Assembly: GCF_022965805.1 (NCBI RefSeq)
Contig: NC_133105.1
Span: forward strand, 24,748,978-24,812,977
From: Primulina eburnea
Taxonomy: Eukaryota > Streptophyta > Magnoliopsida > Lamiales > Gesneriaceae
Direction: 5' to 3'
Length of the DNA stretch: 64,000 bases
Shown: positions 21,879 to 32,570 of the stretch, in pieces
Position numbering within the stretch: position 1 is the stretch's first letter
How the letters are laid out: every line of letters begins with the position of its first letter
Notes under the pieces: model-generated
Database searches by the model: none
Seen by the model: only the letters and a program-made list of their open reading frames with translations
What the model was told of the DNA's origin: nothing
Made by a program: the position numbers and the translations under genes

Positions 21879-24430
21879 ATGAACAAAAGAAGAGAAGAAA
21901 GCAAAACATATACCCCATTGTATGTCTCGCAAAGGATATGCACGTTTTGCCGACGAAATAGTAAGTATGATTTTAATAAATATGCCTACACATATTTTTT
22001 GTAGGCAGATGAGTAGTAACGTGTATTTGAAAATTGATGCAATGAAAAAAGCTATAATGTTGTTACTTAATGGTGAATCCCTACCTCAGCTGTTTATCAC
22101 TATTGTTTGATATTTTCTGCCTTCTGATGACCACATTGTTCAGAAACTCTTAATGTTTTACTTGGAAATTATTGAGAAAGTTTGCAGAACAAATAAGGCA
22201 AAGAAAGGGAATTAATTCGGAAAGTTTATTAAATCCATGCTATGTGATTTATAAATTTGTTGATATCATACATATTGTTTGTAGGCAAATGAGTTATGTG
22301 ACGATGATGAGATAAATCGAGCAATTATGTGGAAGAAAGGACTGGTCAATAAGAAGGGTCAATATGAAGGCGATGAGTTGAAATCGGCAATAGAAAATAT
22401 TGTAAGCAAACAATACATGAAAATGAATAATTTTTATTCATTATTACTGTTTTAGTAATTATCTTGTTCTTTTGTGCATGACAGGATGATTATGTGCAAC
22501 AAAAACTCGAGGGTACGTTGCAATTTGAAGAGGGAAAAAATGATATCCTTACGAAAGAACTGGATTCACATGAACATGCTGGTTGTGTGAGAGGTGTTGG
22601 AGGTCAAATCACTCAAAGCATCTACTTTAATATTAGTATAATATGGAAGAGTCCTCTTGTTGATGACCATATAATCCTTAATCAAAAGAAATATTTGATG
22701 GAGGCGAAGATATTAATCTCAGAACAAGATGCACACATCACAGAACGAAATGCACGCATACAGAGACTTGAATAAATGTTCAAAAATGGTGCAAGAAACT
22801 TTGAGATTGAAGAAAAAGGTAGTTGCTCAGTAAAGTTGCATCCCAAGAGTGACGATAAAATCAAAAGAGTGTCTCGAACTATGGAACTTCGAATGATGAT
22901 GACGTGAAAGCTTTGAGCAATGTTGATTTTTTGCAGGTAAATATTTAATTGTGGTTATATTACTTTGCAGTATTTTATTAGGATTGAATCTGGCTAAATT
23001 CTGGTTGTATTAGCTTTGAGCAATGAAAAAGATAGCCGATTATTGCAATTGTCAATGACTATGATTTGTATCAATTTATAACATGATTATTTGTCTTCTA
23101 GGGTAAGCCGGGTGCATTGGCATTGGAATCTAGGACCAATATTGTTGCCTACATTACAATTGTCCATGTCAATGCGGCTGATAAATTATTTCATGGTGTT
23201 CCATTACCCATGAGTTGCATGCACGTATCCATTGATAATGTTGTGAACAAATTATCACATTTGCCATTTTCAATTCCAAATGAATGTGATATCGTTGGTG
23301 ATGCTACCAGCACACTTGGTAGTAATGCAAGATGAGGTAAATGTAATATTATATTTAAATTTAAATTATCATAAAGAATTCAATATTGCAGCTAACATGT
23401 GTACATTTTCGATGTTTAGAAGCTTCAAAGGAAGAAAAATGTCGACCACATAAATAACCTTGGTTGTCTTCAAGTGTACCAAGATCTTTACATCTATTGT
23501 ATTCTTATTGTAAACGTGCTCTAGACGATGAACAAAATCTATCACTGGTTTTTTATCATGATTTCTTTGACGAGGATTACGAACTACTTGTGCACCTTGA
23601 AGACGTCATTCCTTTCTATAATTTGGATCCAACATCTTCCAATTGTATAGTTGTGTACATGTGGTAAGTCTTCTTCTTTTGTTTGTTACCACTTATGCTG
23701 TATAAACTTCATTAATTTAGCATATTCACAATATTCTGTTTGAAATTGTAGGCATCTTTATAAAAAGATGAAAAAAGATAACAAGACCGACAAGTTTAGA
23801 TTTGTGAATCCACACATGATCCCATACATGCCATATGTGACCAAACTTGACAAAAACGGTAAAATCGAACACTTGAATGAAAGAGCAAGTGACAGACTGA
23901 GTGGTGCATCAAGAAATCAACTAGTTTTGGTGCCACATTTGGGTGAGTAAAAATTACAATTTCAGATTTAATTTATTTTCTCGACAGTTTATTGAATTGT
24001 ATACACTAATTATGTGTTCTGTGCGTAGTTACCATTGGATTCTCACTGTCATCGATCCTTACAAGTAGATGGTTTATTTTTTGGATTCACTTAGTCATCG
24101 AAACCGTTACGATGACTGGAAATATGTGGTGGATATGTAAGTTAATATTTTGTTTTTATGTCAAATTTAATTTAGTGAATAAAACAATCATATGTTGACT
24201 GTTACTGATGTATGAAGGAGTGTAAGATTGTTTAATTCAAACAAGGAAAGGAAAGGGAAAAAACAAGATATATGGGAAGTAGTAAAGGTATGCATGTGTA
24301 CTTGTCATTAATTAACGTTTATTTCAATTTGTGTATCAATCACTAACAATTTTTTTTTAACATAGGGTCCTCGACAACCAGATGCAAAACATCCTTATTC
24401 AGTAGAAAATCTAAACTCTACAAAATAATG
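21879..24430 (+). pseudogene. CACTA second gene, downstream exons (Transposase_24, coiled coil, Ulp1-like), copy A
   Basis: Exons with consensus splice sites: 21879-21960 (MSRKGYARF; one extra C relative to B shifts the frame), 22285-22401 (DDEINRAIMWKKG), 22485-22775 (HEHAGCVRGVG, then a coiled-coil tail), 23102-23335 (DUF8039-like, FHGVPLPMSCMHVSIDNV), and Ulp1-like exons from about 23464 to 24428 (LHLEDVIPFYN-type region, LYKKMK, then HWILTVIDPYK stop MVYFLDSL). The Ulp1 catalytic Cys region is replaced by PRQPDAKHPYS. Multiple stops make it a pseudogene. The sequence is cut at 24635 by the unit junction. Confidence 0.8.
22018..22179 (+). pseudogene. Captured coatomer beta-subunit fragment, copy A
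   Basis: 54 codons closely resembling the N-terminal HEAT region of plant coatomer beta (beta-COP): KIDAMKKAIMLLLNGESLPQL, FITIV, then YFLPSDDH and QKLLMFYLEIIEK. A CGA-to-TGA change gives a stop after FITIV in this copy. The piece sits between two imperfect copies of TTTGTAGGCARATGAGT (about 21998 and 22278), inside the CACTA second gene. Confidence 0.8.
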
Positions 24431-24624
24431 TTCAAGATAAGCTAGCGGCGTGTATTATCTTGAGGCCTTTCTACCAAATGGTGTATTTGTGAAACCACTT
24501 TAAAGATATCTGAATTATAATGGATACATATTGTAAGGAGGTGATGCACGATTGCATAATTAAGCTCAAATGTTGTTTTCACTGTTTGAGTCTTCCAACT
24601 TCAGATTGAATATGAACTTTTCAG

Positions 24625-24650
24625 ACCTTTTTCGTGAGACACATCCCGCA
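24625..24650. other. A/B unit junction
   Basis: CACTA-side sequence ending CAGACCTTTTTCGT is joined to GAGACACATCCC, which at 8070 lies inside the gypsy LTR. The same joint recurs at 47723. An open frame that crosses it (24566-24874 minus) is an accident of the fusion. Confidence 0.9.
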
Positions 24651-25868
24651 CTTTGACGCCATTTTCTTCCTACGACTTCTATTACCTCCCAAGTCAATCC
24701 CGACTCGAAACGAAATAACAATTGGTGCCTAAACACATCCCACATGGTTACTAAACGCATTGGTAGCGGTTCGGCGATGCCCAACGAAGCCTGCAACTCA
24801 AAAAACTCCAATAATACATCAATAACATAATTTTCCGAATAACGCAGCTTGAGAATTCCCACAAAAACGATCATAACTCACTCAATTTTCGAACAAAACT
24901 TTCAAGTTTTATATCAAATTGAACGTATCAAAAAGTTCTACGATTTTTAGGTTGAAAATAATATCAGAAAACGAAATAAAATTTCACAGGAACCAAAAAA
25001 CCAGCAAAAACGTTTTCTTTGGACTCAAAATGTTTCAGAAATCGATTAGTTGCAAAATCGTTCAAACTTTCCACATGATAATCACACTTTAACGCAAAAA
25101 ATACATCAAAATATCTACTATAACGAGATCGATGCATAAAACAAAGAATATATATGCCTTTGATGTGAAAAACTCACAATACGGCGATACCGAAGCGGAG
25201 AAAGGTGCGAGGTTGATCCGGGACGATTTTGGCTCGATTTTCTTGCAACAAAATCAACAAAAACTTGCTGGAAAAATGAATGGAAAGTGGCGGCTGCTCT
25301 TCTTTTCTTTGAACCCTAATATTTGCTCTCAAATATGAAATGAAGGTGAATGAAATTGTGTGTGTGTGGAACGATTTTAGGTGTGTGAAAAGCGCGTGTG
25401 TGTGCGTGAGTTAGTGTAGGTAATTATGGGTAATTATGTGTTAAATTGGTAATTAACAACTAATTTAAAATACTAACTCACCACTTACTTTAAAATAAAA
25501 TCCTTTATTTAAAATAAAATGTACAAGTGACAATTCCTTAAAACTTTAAAGTCTCAATATCTCCTAATAATCAAATTAGGCTTTAAAATACTAAAAATTA
25601 ATTAAATCATTTAGAATGTCCCATCCTCAACTTAAAATAAAATATCATGTTTTAAAATTGCCAAAATCGTCACCGGTCTCTTTTCCTCGATTCCACATCG
25701 AATAATCTCCTGAAACATGAAACTTGAAAAACATTGTAACGTACATCTCATAAACATAAATAATTTAAAATAATGTATTTAAATAAGTCAGTCATCGCTA
25801 AAATAACTTTTAAATTTAAATAGATGATTTAACAATTAAATAATTGCATGGGTTTTATGTGTACTGAG
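24636..25868 (-). repeat. gypsy LTR fragment at start of copy B
   Basis: Same LTR as 8070-8959 but extending about 350 bases further, including TTAAAATAAAATATCATG and an AACATTGTAACGTACATC stretch. It ends where integrase coding sequence of another gypsy element starts, without the expected GCGTTACA-type terminus, so both ends are truncated. Includes a GTGTGTGTG tract near 25358. Confidence 0.7.
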
Positions 25869-26293
25869 TTTGGACCCTACAAAGTGTGTTATGGGATTTG
25901 GGAAGAGAGGCAAATTGAGTCCGATATTCGTAGGTAAGTTCAAAATCCTTGACAGAGTGGGAACACTAGCTTATCATGTAGCTCTACCGCCGAATCTGCC
26001 AGGAATGCACAATGTGTTCCATGTGTCTGTGTTGAGAAAGTACATGGCGAGTCCTTCACATGTATTGAACTTTGAACCGTTACAGCTTTCACCGAACCTT
26101 TCATACAAGGAGAGACCTATTTAGATTCTAGAGAGACAAGAGAGGAGGTTACAGAACAAAGACATCAAGTCGGTAAAAGGTTAAGTAGCTGAATCATTCC
26201 GATGAGTAAGCTACTTGAGAAACCGAAGCAAAGATGAGGAGTCACTATCCAGACTTGTTTGATAAGCCTTAATTTCGAGAACGAAATTTTGTT
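25869..26293 (+). pseudogene. gypsy integrase C-terminus with chromodomain-type tail, copy B
   Basis: 5'-truncated end of a plus-strand chromovirus pol: GKRGKLSPIFVGKFKILDRV, YHVALPPNLPGMHNVFHVSV and LRKYMASPSHVL (GPY/F module), then after a stop and frameshift a chromodomain-like end reading ETEAKMRSHYPDLFDKP before the true stop near 26270. In intact elements this tail directs integration to heterochromatin. Deleted in copy A. Confidence 0.83.
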
Positions 26294-26308
26294 AATGGGA
26301 GGAGGAAT
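26294..26308 (+). other. Polypurine tract of plus-strand gypsy element, copy B
   Basis: AATGGGAGGAGGAAT lies directly before a TG-started LTR and after the pol stop, the normal site of plus-strand DNA priming. Confidence 0.7.
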
Positions 26309-27235
26309 TGTAGAAAACCAATATATGTAAGCTGCATGCATAATTTAATAATTTATTTAATTTAAATGATTTAAATGGATTAAATGATGCATTCAACATG
26401 TTTAATTTATTTTAAATATTTATGTGGTTATGTTATGGGATTTAATGTTATTTCTCGAGTTTAGTTTTTTAGGCAAATATTCAATGCTTGGCCGGGGATA
26501 GGAGATCGGAGACGATTAAGGTGCTAAAATTAAATGTTATATTTTTATTCTTAGCCAAGAAATTAGTTAATTGAAATGATTTATGAATTTTAGAATTTTA
26601 AAGTCAAATTTAAAATTTTAGTTGAATCTAAAGATTTTAAACATCTTATTAGCAAATTTCCAAAATTTGGATATTTAATTATTGAGCATGATTTTTAGTA
26701 TTTTATTACTTATTTTATGTCTTAATTAAATTATTAATTCTTTTATGTCTTAATTAAATTTTTTAGTTAGCATTTAATTAAATTTGGTATGTTTTTTTTT
26801 AAAAAAAAAGATAAAAACGAGTGCACACAAACAAAAGAAAACATATATGCAAAGATATTTTCTAAACCCTTATTGACGCATCAAATTTGTTATATACTAT
26901 TATCCGATGATGAATATGCATGAAAAACATTTTTATACATGACAGATTTGAATCAAAACATGTATTTGCATGCTGAAAATTTTCTGCGCATGATCCTTCA
27001 AGTTTTCATGAGTTTTTGATAGGTAGGCTTCATGTGGATCGTCCAGGCTATTGCTGTTGTATATGGGATTGTATTAGGATGTGTTTAGATGTTATTTATC
27101 AGCCCTTGAAAGGTCTGAAGTTGTCTGGTTGCGCATAGAATAGGCGGAGCACAAGCTGCTGCATCATCGAATGTGGGGGCTGTTTTATGGTTTCGGTCAG
27201 TTGGGGAAGGTTTGGGGTTGGTTACTTTCTTGATA
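26309..27235 (+). repeat. 3' LTR of plus-strand gypsy element, copy B
   Basis: Starts TGTAGAAAACC next to the polypurine tract and contains a GCTTGGCCGGGGATAGGAG-type segment seen in plant chromovirus LTRs. The right end is not clear; CACTA exon sequence begins at 27293, so the last ~60 bases may be CACTA intron. No TG...CA end or duplication could be set. Confidence 0.6.
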
Positions 27236-27292
27236 TTTTTTTTACATTCAATTCGTTAACTTATCCTTAATCATTTTATCAGGGAACACATG

Positions 27293-28111
27293 ACATATTT
27301 TGATGCAAAATTTCCTCATAAGGCTAAGTCCAAAAGGTGGTTACAAGATGAGCATAACCAAACATTTATTAGCTGGTTACGTGATAGTGTAAGCTGTCTA
27401 AATATCAGTATTATGGGATTTTTTAAAACTTAAGGATACATTTTAGTACTTTTTGAAATGTAGGTTGCAAGTGAAGTTGGCAATTCCAATCGTGAAATTT
27501 CAGAAAGATTGAAGTGGATAGCGCGCAGACGTAGCAAACAAGTGTTAAAGTACTCTAGTTATTTGATTGATGGGGTCAGTTATCATACAAAAGAGCGAGA
27601 TGATATACGAGTTTTGCAAAATTCCGGAGTACGCTTAGTCGCAACGACAATGCAAGTTGCTAGTGCAAAGGATAAAAATCAAGTTGCGTCAGACATGATT
27701 TTTTATGGAGTTATTCAAGAAATATGGGAACTTGATTACCAAATGTTTCAAATTTCAATGTTTAAATGTAATTGAGTTGAGAATATTAACGGTATTAAAG
27801 TTGATGATCTTGGTTTCACGTTGGTAAACCTGAAGATAATTGGATTCAAGTCTGACTCTTTTATCTTGGGCAGTCAAGCAAAGCAGGTGTTTTACATTGA
27901 AGATCCTGAAGATCTTGCATGGCATGTTGTACTTGCAAGTCCCACCAGAGAGTACATTGAATACATGAATGGTGATGAATTGGAAAATGTTGTAACCCAC
28001 TATCAATGTTTTACACGAGGGTTTATATCAATGGATGTTGATGGAATAGATGAAAATGAACCGCCTTGCATTCGTGAAGATTGTGATGGGTATTGGGTTG
28101 ACAATAATTAA
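27293..28111 (+). pseudogene. CACTA TNP2 C-terminal exons (DUF4216), copy B
   Basis: Exon 27293-27388 (HMTYFDAKFP, ISWLRDS) and exon 27464-28111, both with AG/GT borders. The second carries SYLIDGVSYHTKERDD, YGVIQEIWELDYQ, FKCN then TGA (27773-27775, Trp expected), DDLGFTLVNL and SQAKQVFYIEDPEDLAWHV: the DUF4216 end of En/Spm TNP2. The catalytic Transposase_21 region is not present upstream, where a gypsy LTR is found instead. The transposase cuts element ends in intact CACTA families; this copy is truncated. Confidence 0.88.
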
Positions 28112-28280
28112 GTGCAATCCTAAATGACTTGAACCAGCATAATAGGTTACATTCCCTTACTGTTCTGCACATTACAGCTTCACGTAGAAAGAAAAATAAA
28201 GAAGTGAATACTAACTTTTTTATGACATCTGTTGCATAGTGCATTTTTGTGATTTCCTAGCAAATTGTAAATGCTTGCAG

Positions 28281-28880
28281 GATGTCAAAGAATGAGAAGC
28301 CTAAACAGAATACTGCATATTCTGCCACTGACAATAGTTGTGGGGGAAAAACAGTTTTGGAATGTACAGAGACCAAAACAACAAGATCATCTAGAGGTCA
28401 TACACGTTTGGATAGGCTTGTTAGGCAAAGGGTTCAGGGAATTAGAAAGGATGTAAGGTTCAGTAAATTGGGACAACCAGTAGGAGAATTTGTAGGTGAG
28501 ATGCAAAGTTATATTGGAGTTCTTGTTCGAGAAAATGTAAAGTTAAGTTATCAAACTCAAAGAATTAATATGGGAATCGGTTAATGTAAGTTATAATGTT
28601 TTGACTATTTTAATTAGTTTTCATATGGTTATGATATGTTTAATGTTATGGGTTAATATGACTTCTACAGCTGACGTACAATATTGATCAAAGCTGGAAG
28701 AAGGGATGTCTGAACTCTTCAAATAACAAGTGGCGACAGTATAAAGCTTTTCTCACTCAAAAGTTCATTTTTAGCAAGCGGGATAAAACTAAGGATTTGA
28801 AAGAACCACCTACTGGGTTTGGTATTACTTGAGCTTATTGGAGTTCATTTGTAATCAGTCGCTTGTCTGATGACTTCATG
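28281..28880 (+). pseudogene. CACTA second gene, first two exons (Transposase_24), copy B
   Basis: Exon 1 with ATG at 28282 after a TTGCAG acceptor: RSSRGHTRLDRLVRQRVQG and VGEMQSYIGVLVRENVKLSY. Exon 2 (28671-28880): WRQYKAFLTQKFIF, KEPPTGFGIT stop AYW, then FVISRLSDDFM and a GTAAG donor. Typical Transposase_24 proteins continue with a short charged stretch and LSRKGYA, which is found at 43650, so about 14.8 kb now fills this intron position. Confidence 0.85.
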
Positions 28881-29259
28881 GTAAGATTCTAAGTAGCTTA
28901 TGGAATTGGTTTGGATTCTCAGCATAACTATCATATGCATCATGTATCATACTTATAGGTTCCTCGGTAAAATATTTGCGTTCATCTTGCCCTACTCGAT
29001 CACTATCATTCATTGAGTTCCCGAACATAGATCTTTCGCCATGCCAATTCCATGTTTGATATGTAAAATCTATACCATTACAACACAAATGAGCCCTTAT
29101 AGTGTAAATATCTTTCGTCTTTAGATTACCGCATTTTGCACATGGGCAAGGCATTGCATTCGGATTGTTAGCGTTTCGTGATGCAAACTGCAAGAAATAC
29201 TCCACCCCAGCCTCATATTCATGTGACAACCTATTCTTTGACATCCAATCTTTGTCCAT
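28876..29259 (-). pseudogene. CACTA TNP2 N-terminus (Transpos_assoc), second element, copy B
   Basis: 127 codons with the same start (MDKDWMSKNR), EYEAGVEYFLQFA, CPCAKCGN and WNWHGE features of the transposase-associated domain. Together with the CACTA end at 32586 it defines the 5' half of a minus-strand CACTA element. It terminates exactly at the opposite-strand donor of the first CACTA gene, so the rest of TNP2 was lost or never transferred. Confidence 0.87.
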
Positions 29260-29839
29260 TATACGTACAGCTAACCAACCTACAATGAGTGAAATCCTTC
29301 AAAACAGTTGTAAAAATACTGTTAGGTTGGTGTTCAAAATAGTTGTAAACAACAAAATTAGACATCAATGTTGTGATGAATCTATCAACAATGGTTGTGT
29401 TACATAGCTTCATTTGCTGTATTTTCGTGGCAATGGCTTTATCAACAATGACATTAATTTAATTCATAAATACGCAGAAACATACTTGCAAGAAATCTCT
29501 GCCGCAACTTTTTTACCGTCTGTAAACTTGAAAGTAAGCAAATTTCCTACCCCACTGTCACCTTCAATTTTGTGCACATAAAGCATGAAAAATTCATATC
29601 AGGCCCATCACGTGACACAACTACACTTGAAAAACAACCATAACTCAAATCCGCATCAAAGAAGCTTGCTCCTGATAGCTTGCCACCTTTGAAATTGGTC
29701 TGTAGCAGTAAATACTAGTAAAATAACTGCAATCAAACAGTAAAAACTAGTCAAATTACCAACTTGGTTTAATCAACTTGCTCAACAATTAAAGATCCTA
29801 TGGCTGATTACATTATGGGGTTATTTAGCAAATTCAACA
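29260..29839 (-). other. 5' region of second CACTA element, copy B; possible captured exon
   Basis: Mostly non-coding. Minus-strand 29700-29645 encodes NFKGGKLSGASFFDADLS, resembling pentapeptide-repeat proteins, and continues open for about 25 codons. Another exon-like piece at about 29580-29490 reads KIEGDSGVGNLLTFKF. I cannot assign either with confidence. Confidence 0.4.
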
Positions 29840-29847
29840 TTGACAAG

Positions 29848-30573
29848 TAGGGATGTAAATGAACCGAACTGTTCGCGAGTTTTTCGGATCTCGGCTCGTT
29901 AAAAATCTCGTTCGGGCTCGTTCGTTAAGCTTATCGAGCCGAGCCCAGGCCTTATTTTGGGCTCGACAATTTTGTGGAGCCGAGCTTGAGATTAATGATG
30001 TTCGGCTCGTTAGCTCGTGAACATGTTCGATAATAGGTTCGTGAGCTCAAAATTGAGCTAGGCTCGTTTAGCTGGCTCGTGAGCTCGAGCTCGAGCTCGG
30101 CTCATTTAAGTGGTTCACGAGCTCGGGCTCGAGCTCGGCTCGTTTAGGTAGATCGTGAGCTCGAATTTGAGATAATTAATGAGTTATAATATTAAAATAA
30201 TTATGTATGATAAATAATAATAAATTAAAAATTAAAAATTATATTAAAAATGTGAATGAGCCACTAACGAGCCGAGCTCGAGCCAGGCTAACGAGCCATT
30301 AAAAATGTGAATGAGCCATTAAAAATTATATTATTAATGTGAATGAGCAGAAACGAGCTCGCTTAACGAGCTTGTTTAACGAGCCGAACCCGAGCCAGGC
30401 TCATTAAACAAGATAAACGAGCCGAGCTCGAGCCGAACCCGAGCTTCATAACTTCCGAACGAGCCGAGCCCGAGCTTCAAACCAAAGGCTCGTAACGAGC
30501 CCGAGCCGAGAAAATAGTTTAACGAGCCGAGCCCGAGCCTGATACTGTTCGGCTCGGCTCATTTACATTCCTA
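29848..30573. mobile_element. hAT-like non-autonomous element, copy B (726 bp)
   Basis: Left terminus TAGGGATGTAAATGA and right terminus (reverse complement) TAGGAATGTAAATGAGCC, with exact 8-bp duplications TTGACAAG at 29840-29847 and 30574-30581. Rich in CGAGCC/GGCTCG units, no coding capacity. Eight-base duplications and a TAG...CTA end fit the hAT superfamily. Confidence 0.88.
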
Positions 30574-30629
30574 TTGACAAGTTAAAGAACATTTAAAGAA
30601 GAAGTGAAAAGTAAATGATTAAATGAAAT

Positions 30630-30779
30630 GGCTTGTGGTTGAAGTATCTTGTTTTGAAACTAGAAGGCATTGTTATCTGATTTCAGTGCTTCGAATTGGC
30701 TCTTCAAGACATCATAGTCCTTCTCCAATTGATTAGTCTTCCAACGGTTCCTTCTCTTCTAGAACCATACGAACCCTTC
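30630..30779 (-). pseudogene. Captured HD-Zip class I fragment, copy B
   Basis: Minus-strand translation gives FVWF stop, then RRNRWKTNQLEKDYDVLK, then SQFEALKSDNNAF stop FQNKILQPQ: the end of homeodomain helix 3 (normally WFQNRRARWK) followed by the leucine zipper with hydrophobic residues at seven-residue spacing. Two glutamine codons appear to have become TAG. It matches HD-Zip I transcription factors (ATHB13/HAT7-like by memory). It lies inside the minus-strand CACTA element, upstream of TNP2, and is missing from copy A by deletion. Confidence 0.8.
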
Positions 30780-31494
30780 ATAGAGCCAACCCCCAATTTC
30801 TGTAATTTCGATCTCTATTTCTTCACAATATGAACCAACACAGTAATGATATATGTTCCTAACAGTGAAGGTTTAGAGACATGGGAAAATGATATGAGCT
30901 TCTGCAATATAGTTAGCCGCGATCTCATGAAATATAAGAGGTTTAATACAATGAAAACCCAAAAAAATCGAAGCACAACCTCAACTAAACACAAAACACC
31001 CAAGAAATCGAAGCACAAACTCACCTAAAATATGTTGGAATCGCGCGCACTGGAACAACCGAGCAAAGAAGGCTCGCGCTTGCTAGATCTGGGCTTGTTT
31101 TCCTTCTGTTAAACTTGCTTCGAGCTGGTGACGTCTTCATCTAGCTGAGGCGGTGTTCGGAGCTACGATTACAGGAGGCGCGAAGACGAGATGGCGAGGG
31201 AGATGAAGCAATTAGGTTTTTATTTTTCTTCGTTGAACACATCAGCTGTAGGTTTATATTCACACCAATAATTGAGTTTAATTAAGTCTCTCTTTTAGTC
31301 CGATCTTGATAATTTAAAAACATATTAATATTTAAACTTCAAATGTATTTGATACCATTTTAATATTTGATATTATAAAACACACAATATAATATATTTT
31401 TAAATTTTTTAGATATAAATAATTATTTAAATTTAACATATCAATAATAATTTTAAAATTGCAAAATTAAAAGATAATTAATTACAATTATATA
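30780..31494 (-). other. GC-richer leader-like segment of second CACTA element, copy B
   Basis: Minus strand 31260-31020 resembles a 5' untranslated exon (CT-rich, GC-richer than its surroundings) ending TTTTAG followed by GTGAGTTTGTG, a good donor; two imperfect direct repeats around GTGCTTCGATTT follow. The sequence between it and the HD-Zip piece has no clear coding. It may be captured host leader plus intron, or the element's own leader. 31260-31494 is plain AT-rich sequence. Confidence 0.4.
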
Positions 31495-32041
31495 TAGAGC
31501 TATCAGACGGGCCAATCCAAGATGAGGCGGGTCAGCTCGCAAAAAACCAGTCATTTGGCGGGAAGGGTCGGCCGGCCCACAATCCCGACGGATGGAAATC
31601 TTCAACCCAACCCAACCCAAGGTGAATTGTGGGTCAGACGAGACAACTCGCAGATCAGACTAAAAAAATAAAACAAAAAAATAAAATAATAAACCATTAT
31701 AATATATCTAAATTTTCATTTCATAAATAAACATTTATGGAAAAAAATATCAATAAAATTTTTAATTATTGATTTCATACTTGTATATTTTATACAAATT
31801 AATTAACACAAAAATATTCAAAAATGTCATTAAAAAATACTTATATTATCATATATAAAAAATACAAAAAAATATTATTTTTTCCAGGTCCACGGACCGC
31901 TTGGGTTGGCCCACCTAGTCCCGCGCGGTTGACCAGCCTAGGCTCGCCTTTTTTTGGGTTGAAATTTTTTCAACCCAACTCACTTAAATTATGTGGCAGT
32001 ATGGGCTAACTCGACGAGAACAATCTAAATTGACGGCTCTA
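31495..32041. mobile_element. Second hAT-like non-autonomous element, copy B (547 bp)
   Basis: Ends TAGAGCTATCA and, reversed from the right, TAGAGCCGTCA. Flanking octamers ATTATATA and ACTAAATA agree at 6 of 8 positions, an eroded duplication. The interior has CCCAACCCAACCC and GGGTTGGCCCACC tracts in opposite halves and no ORF of note (31824-32009 is open but unrecognised). Confidence 0.6.
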
Positions 32042-32084
32042 ACTAAATATGTATTTAATAATATATATTTTAACAAAATTTTAG

Positions 32085-32570
32085 ATCGCTAATCAACAAC
32101 GGTTATATAACACCGTTGTCTTTTTCCAAAAAAAATTCTAATTAACAACGGTTCGCTAAAAACGTTGTCATTTCTCCAATAAAACACTAATCAACAACGG
32201 TTATAGCTAACCGTTATTGTTTTCCAACAAAAAATGCTAATTAACAACGGTTAGCTAAAACCTTAGTTGTTTGTCCAAAAAACACGCTAATCGACAACGG
32301 TTTAATAAAACTGTTGTCGTTTGTCAAAAAAACACGCTAATAGACATCGGTTTATAAAACCGTTGTTTTTAAAAAATAAGACAATGGTTTCTGAAAATCC
32401 GTTGTTGTAACTACGAAAAAACACGCAAAACTACAACAGTTTCTCATATACCGTTGTCGTAGCTTGGAAAAAACCGCTAATACACAACGGTTTTTGTTAA
32501 AATCGTTCTTAAAATATAAATTACAACGGTTTTCCAATAAAATCGTTGTTGTTTGACAGTTGTTGAATAA
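32085..32570. repeat. CACTA subterminal hairpin array, copy B
   Basis: About ten units at ~45-55-base spacing, each an inverted repeat of the form CAACGGTT...AACCGTTG with 5-12 base loops and an A-rich linker (CCAAAAAAACACGCTAAT-like). Such arrays next to the end are the usual binding sites for the second CACTA protein. Confidence 0.85.

Larger units (their letters stand above)
8070..24635 (+). repeat. Tandem unit, copy A (deleted form)
   Basis: First of three head-to-tail copies. Same element order as B and C but shorter (16,566 bp). Compared with B it lacks about 2.1 kb at 8960 (gypsy integrase end, LTR and TNP2 exon), about 2.75 kb at 11958 (CACTA 5' end and part of the SIRE-type ORF), about 0.36 kb inside the solo LTR near 14097, and the 1.27-kb solo LTR of copy B at 22184. 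It carries more private substitutions than B and C show between themselves by eye. Confidence 0.93.

Noticed and set aside
30815..31028. Small opposing open frames (69 and 60 codons) identical in B and C
   Set aside because: They overlap on opposite strands in a leader/intron-like region and have no recognisable domain.
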